Below, one piece after another: positions 58,628 through 64,000 of a DNA stretch of 64,000 bases (the first letter of the stretch is position 1; the number at the start of each line of letters is the position of its first letter). The notes under the pieces were generated by a model. It did no database searches and was not told the origin of the DNA. It worked only from the letters and a program-made list of their open reading frames with translations. A program made the position numbers and the translations under genes. The DNA is from Fratercula arctica (lineage: Eukaryota > Chordata > Aves > Charadriiformes > Alcidae), in assembly GCA_947846985.1 (NCBI GenBank), contig CANTUZ010000002.1, positions 151,461,889 through 151,525,888 on the forward strand, written 5' to 3'.

Positions 58628-61600
58628 GGAAATCTCACATGACATCTTTGTATTCCTTCTTTCTGCCTTTATCCAACTTGCTCACAAACAATTTCCTTGG
58701 ATTTTGGTGTTTCTCAAGACAATATGATCAAAGCAGGGAATTTTAGGATCACTCAGATTATAAAATGTAGTCTATACTTACACAATGTTACATACGCTTA
58801 AGGTATAATTTTGAACATAAGGTGCCATGCAAACAAATATTTGTCAACATATATAAATATAAAGAATAATAGCTATGTGTACTGCATGCTAGTTCTGAAC
58901 CATTAATTACTGAAAATATGATATGGCCACTGAGTTGAATAGGACCAAAATTCCTGGAGATTGTGCAAGGCCACAGAGTTCAGCTGGACAAAAAAAGAAC
59001 AAATCACTGCTAGTAAAGCACTATGTCCCAATCACCTTAGTCCTGCTGAGCTGTGTGGCCTTGGGGAAGCCAGATGGTTCTGTTATACAAACCTCATTTA
59101 AAGTTGAACATGACCCTGATTCAAATAATGGCATTTCTGGTAAGTGAGGGTACATTGTACATCATTTGTAGGATTAAGCAGAGAACAGGATGTTCATTAT
59201 AAAAAGGCAATGGAAGACACTAACAAAGACAATTTATAATCTGTGTTTTTCCAACATTTGTGTTTCGGTGAATCCAATGATTCAGCTGTTTTAATTACAC
59301 CTCTTGGACAAATTGTGGTAGAATAAACATTCAGGTTTTTTTTCTGTAACCATAACTTGAATTTTTTTTTAATCCACAAATGTTTCGAGGCACAACCATA
59401 CCACATGAAAGCCTGCACAGTAATTTAGCATTCCATCAATTCTTTTTCCATCACTAATACTTCCCATATTCTCTCAACCAGTATTCTAGCCTCGAGGCTT
59501 TCTTTTGCTTCCATGTTGGTACAATCTCATGAGTGATAATTTACAAACCTTTCCTTCATATTTTTTTTTCAACAAGGAAGACTTAACACAGGGTGATTTT
59601 TTGACTTGAGTCAAAATGTGAGTTCTGCTTTCTACACTGTCCCAGATTTTCAGTGACCTGCAAAGGTCACATCGGACCTTCATTTCTGGATCTGCAAAAT
59701 GAGGAAATGAGCAGTGTCCCATTTAGAAGGGGCAGTAAATCCAGAGCATAAAAACAGTGAGACATAAAGATTCTCTGGGGATAGGACTGTGCAAGTATCT
59801 CCAATGACTGTGCATTAGAAGGTCATAATGAAATTTCAATTAAATCTATTCAGCTTTTAGTATCAGGAAGTTCCCTTTCCCAGAGAGTTTTTATTAGTCT
59901 TTTGTTTCATGTAGATGAAGGATCTTTTGTGTCTACTCTTCAGCAAATGCTGTGCTCGCTTCTAAATATATTATTTGTTTTATTCTCATTGTCACATAAA
60001 GCAGAGGGAATAAAAGGAAATGTTGCCTCTTCAATAATTTAATTGAGTTGTATCTTTATATATTTAAATATCTTTGCCATGAACCTGTAGAGGTGCAATA
60101 CTTCTGCCTTATTTATAAGGAATGGAAAGTAAAGTCTGTCCTTCCTCTTTGAATTCAAGCATTACACAGGAATAATGCACTTGTCTAATTTGGGATATGC
60201 TTTCAGGGTCAACATCCTGCAGCAGTACTGCTAAAGGCAATGTCTGGGTTTCCTTTCATGAAGGCACAAGAGAAGGAAATGAAATGAAACATCCATTATC
60301 TGGTCTACACCTGGAGGCTCACTGCTCTATACAGCTGGGAGAGCTTCATCTTTTCACAATAAATACAAGTAGGGTGAATGTTGTTTTACGGTTTTTTGAT
60401 ATTTTTTTTTCTCACAGGAAGACAGCTTAGGAAAAGAAATCTTATTGTCCAAAGCCCAAGGACAACATAAAACCTTTCCTGGACTGAAGCTACTTAATTA
60501 CTTGCTGTCTATCAGACAAGCTGCCATTCTGCACTTAGCATCATGCTTCATTGCCTGACAGTACAGCTGGCTGGAGGCTGAAATTGAAAATCATTTTCCT
60601 TTGCTCAATTTCCTTGTAAACAGCAAAAGAATGGTGTTGATACGCCAGACTTCACTGGAAAAGTACATTGCCAACATGCAAAACCTTTTCTCCAGTGGTT
60701 TTTAAAAAAGGAATGTGATTAGTCTCCTACAGAGCTAAATCAGGACACCTTCAACTTATGCTTCATTTAGTCTTCGCTATGATAGACTCCCATTGATCTG
60801 TGTCGCACCAATCATGAATAACTGAGAATACTAAGGCAAAAACCAGAAAAAATGATCTTACGTTATAAAACCACTTAGGAGAGCTAAGTGAGCTATTGTT
60901 AATAGGCAATTTATGAAGTATTCAGTCCAACAAAACATAAAACCAGATTTTTCAATCTTGGCCTATTTCCACTTCCATTTATATTAATGTCAATTTTACA
61001 CTCTCTGTAATGTATGCATGGCTTTGTAGTGTATGCCAATATTCAGACTTAGAAATGAGTATGCACTCCTGCATTTTGCTGTAAAGCATGCTGGTGAATT
61101 TTGCTTTTCATCAATTTACAAATAAGTAGAGATGTAACAGTTTTACTAGCTTATTTGGAATTCAGGTTAATTCTATGAACACTTAATGCAAATGTATTTC
61201 ATAGTATTATTTCTGCTAGATTGTTTGACTCTCACAGTATGCAGGTGTGACCCCAGTGACCAGACATATTTCGTTTTCATTAGTATTAAGTTGCAAAGAT
61301 AGTATAAAAGCGAGTAAATGTGTACTTTTTGGGAGCGGGATTCATGCTGCTTTAATAAGTATTATGTTTTACTAGTGTTTATTACACTGTTTATAGTTTT
61401 AGGGTCCAGCTTTGCTTCTTTTGAAGTCAAATGTGAAACTCCTTTTGCTTTCAGGGTAAACTGTATTGGACCAATAAATCAGTGTGTTTTCGCAGTGTAC
61501 CCTTGAATTTATGAAGAACTGTTAGTTAATCAAAAAAAGAGTCATCTACTAACTGGTATAAGTCTGTTCAGCGACTGATTTAGCGTAGGTTTGGTAGCTG

Positions 61601-63080
61601 AGAACAGCTTTGCAAAGCTGTTACAGAACAGCTTTCTGGGGCAGGCTAAAGCACAATGTTCCCCGAGTTTCTTCAGATGGTTATTCAATCTGCTGCATTG
61701 CGGTTGTGCTGATTAAAGGCATATATGCATTCTATAGGATGTACTCTACAATGCTCTGCTCGAACTTTCTAGTCCTTCAGGGGCACTTGTGTTGAAGAGC
61801 TAACAAAGTTTTCACAAAAAGCAACTATTTCCAGAGAAATTGATGACTTACTCACAGACTTCATTTACTATACAAGTAAGTGCCTTCATAAATATTCATA
61901 AATATTTGAGAAATGCCAAGAGCAATCCAAGAAGGAAAGGGAATGTCTAGAGAAAGACTTTTAATAACTGTACAGCTCAAATGTACTGCAAGTTCTGTCT
62001 ATATCAAGTAGCCCAGTGTTTACATGGATCTTTTACTGGGTCAGAGAGCTATAACTAAAATGTCACATCTTAGCATTTAATAAAAAACACAGCATGGCCA
62101 CTTTATCACTGCAACCTTGGTGTGGCAGAAACTCACAGGTCTTTCTAAAGTAAAGCTTTGAAGTAGCTATGGGGAATGGACTTAGGAAAAAAGCACGTCC
62201 ATAAGTTTTGCAAGATCAGATCTTAATCAAAATTACTGAACTGTTAGGATCAGATGCTCCAGTTTCCTGCATGTACGTCTGATCAGGACCGTGATTTCAA
62301 TGTAAAGCAGAAGAATGGCTGTGTTCAGAACCCATGTTTCCTTAGACCTGCCAACATTCTTTACTGTCAAAGGCAAGAAGTCTGCAGAGCAGGGAGGGAC
62401 CACTGAATTCTGACTTTCTTGATACCTGTGTGTTTAAGAAGTCCTTGATTACCCATAGTGCATCAGCACAAAATCTGAAATAAAACATTTCCAGAAATAG
62501 TACCCAAATGTTACTCAGTGTAAAAGCACAATGTAGGTACATTTAAAGCAAATTCATGTTCTAAAGAAGTTCTTTCTAATCTGTAACCAATTGCAGTGGC
62601 ATGAGAGTGTTTCACAGAAACATCTGATTGAATTTGCCAGCTGTGAAGCTGCTATTGAGAAGGTATGTAGTTAGTGAAAGATAACTAAACTAGCTATCTT
62701 TACAGAATAGCAATTAAAAGCTTATGTGAATTTTATCTAAAAAGAGAATTAACTCCTTTCATTGAGACATTTTAAAATCTCGTTTAAAAAGAAATCACCC
62801 TTATATATTAAGGACTTGTCTTTGCTGCAGAAATAACTGATGTATTGCTCTTAATTTGAATTCCACCCACAAACAAAGCCCATCCATTCATTATGGAAAT
62901 ATTCTTGCACACAAGTTTCCTGGCCCGTTGGGAGGTATAGGCTAACGGCTCCAGTTAGCAGGGTTGCTGGATGCTGCTAATCCATTCACTATTTACAGTG
63001 TCTCTTCACATCTGTGGCTTCTTTTGCTCCAGCTAAGCTAACTTAAGAGGCATTAAACTCAAATATAATGCTCTTGGATT
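58628..63080. other. Unique non-coding stretch
   Basis: No exon or clear dispersed repeat was recognised. The one notable site is the everted repeat at 59653-59670. Confidence 0.5.
59653..59670. promoter_or_regulatory. Everted nuclear-receptor half-sites (TGACCT-N4-AGGTCA)
   Basis: TGACCT (59654-59659) and AGGTCA (59664-59669) are both perfect consensus half-sites. They are arranged back to back with a 4-bp spacer, and the symmetry extends to GTGACCT/AGGTCAC. Everted AGGTCA pairs can bind RXR heterodimers, but spacing of four is not a common high-affinity arrangement. Function is unknown. Confidence 0.25.
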
Positions 63081-63189
63081 GCTGGGGGTGGGGAGGTGGA
63101 AGAAGGAGACGAGGCTCCCTGGTTTGACGCTGTCTCTGGTCAGAGTAGCTGCTGGCACTCACTGAGGTGTGTCCTGTCTCCTCCTCATG

Positions 63190-63263
63190 TCATAGCTTTG
63201 TCAATAAAACCACATAATTCTTTCGAACTTCTCTCCCGGCTCCTCTGGTGTATTGGCTGGGGA
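63190..63263 (+). mobile_element. Possible LTR end with tRNA-Gly-type primer-binding site
   Basis: An AATAAA signal (63203-63208) is followed by a CT-rich U5-like stretch and then TGGTGTATTGGCTGGGGA at 63246-63263. That word matches 15 of 18 positions of the sequence complementary to the 3' end of tRNA-Gly (TGGTGCATTGGCCGGGAA), the arrangement expected where an endogenous-retrovirus LTR meets its internal region. The upstream LTR border was not found and no retroviral gene follows. Confidence 0.3.
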
Positions 63264-63729
63264 TTCATTCTGTTGCCTACATGCATTTGAGATGCCCAGG
63301 ATATTGGAGACACCCACAGGGCCACGGATACAACTCAGAGACTGGCAGATATAACCCAGGGCCAATGAGACATTCACACTCTTTGGGGCGGCAGATGGAG
63401 GTGAGGTGGTACCCTCAGGACATCTCAAATGGCACCTGGTGCCTGTGTCTGAGCAAATGAATCAAGCCCTTCGTCTCTGCTGATGACAATGGGAGCTTCG
63501 ATTTAGACATCCAGACATTTTGATCTTTGGCTGACTCCTACCCTGACGGAGGTATCGCTTTCAACTACCTCAGCAAGACTTGCTAGAGCCCATTTGTCAA
63601 ATCTCTTAAGACGTCTGAACAGATGGGTTAGCAATTTTGAAGACAGACTATGATAAGAATTACAGTGATAATACAATTTTATTTTACCATGTTGTGATAT
63701 TGGCATTTTGATTCTTCCAAGTGATTAGT
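63264..63729. other. Unassigned stretch, possibly retroviral leader
   Basis: If the preceding site is a primer-binding site, this would be the leader or start of an internal region. No open frame with retroviral motifs is visible. Confidence 0.3.
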
Positions 63730-64000
63730 AAGTATTAAATGCCAGGGGTTGCTGAGGCTGTCCAGGCGGATCACCTGAATAGTGCAGGCAGTGGGGTAGT
63801 TGCTGTTGCAGTTTATTGCTACTGGATGGCGAGTGCTGCTATGAGCAGGTCTGAAGGCTCACAAGGCATTGTAAGAAATGACAACCGTTGTTCCACATGA
63901 AGTACATCCCACACCACCGACAAACACAATTAGTTTTCCCTATTACCCCCTCTTCTGCACGACTGCCCAGCTTCATCAGGGGGGCAAGGTCTCTTGTGCC
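63730..64000 (-). mobile_element. Possible LTR-like sequence, minus strand, cut by the window edge
   Basis: On the complement there is an AATAAA signal (63812-63817) followed by CACTGCCTGCACTATTCAGG and an end at AACCCCTGGCATTT, an R/U5-like layout. Both the family and the borders are unconfirmed, and the sequence runs off the window. Confidence 0.2.

Noticed and set aside
59640..59715. GATCTGCAAAATGAGGAAA resembling the MIR 3' region
   Set aside because: Only one short word matches and the core words are out of order; too weak to call.
1..64000. CRISPR array, phage, operon or other prokaryotic-type system
   Set aside because: No regularly spaced direct repeats with unique spacers, no dense coding and no ribosome-binding sites; repeat content is avian.

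Overview
The window reads as non-coding vertebrate DNA, most likely from a bird. The clearest evidence is the repeat content. There are many copies of the avian chicken repeat 1 (CR1) LINE, most 5' truncated, and several end in the typical ATTCTATGATTCTAT-type 3' tail. There is also one solo LTR-like block, and I see no Alu, L1 or other mammal-type repeats. CR1 copies of clearly different ages occur, including ancient copies of the kind common in turtles and crocodilians. I could not find a convincing host protein-coding exon, tRNA, rRNA, CRISPR array or prokaryote-like operon. The only long frame with a recognisable protein family is the reverse-transcriptase tail of a CR1 element at 19.1-20.5 kb.

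Layout. 0-1.25 kb: a roughly 500-bp array of a 7-bp G-rich unit (441-941) runs into a short, very GC- and CpG-rich stretch, a 20-T run and a second CpG-rich patch, the only promoter-like composition in the window. 1.25-19 kb: mostly unique AT-rich DNA with one minus-strand CR1 (6.96-7.38 kb), a CR1 3' end (15.3 kb) and small microsatellites. 19.16-20.59 kb: the best preserved CR1, with reverse-transcriptase motifs intact. 21-33.8 kb: degraded CR1 pieces (21.0, 21.6, 24.9, 32.1 and 33.5 kb), a hairpin-type ancient repeat (26.4 kb) and a MIR-like fragment (22.3 kb). 35.5-37.4 kb: MIR-like pieces and an old CR1. 41.9-45.8 kb: a cluster of retroelement debris (a CR1 missing its catalytic middle, a degenerate RT fragment, an antisense LTR with internal repeats of about 48 bp, and a CR1 fragment closely related to the 19-kb copy). 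47.9-48.5 kb: an ancient CR1 on the minus strand. 48.5-63 kb: unique DNA, with a pyrimidine-skewed block at 57.0-58.6 kb. 63.1-64 kb: two weak LTR-like signatures, one followed by a possible tRNA-Gly primer-binding site.

The window therefore looks like an intergenic or long-intronic region. Its functional content, if any, would be regulatory (the CpG-rich left edge and possible conserved non-coding elements) and cannot be established from one sequence. Repeat family assignments rest on recognising characteristic words and, where stated, translated motifs. Boundaries are approximate, usually to within 10-30 bp. I did not find a previously undescribed gene system.
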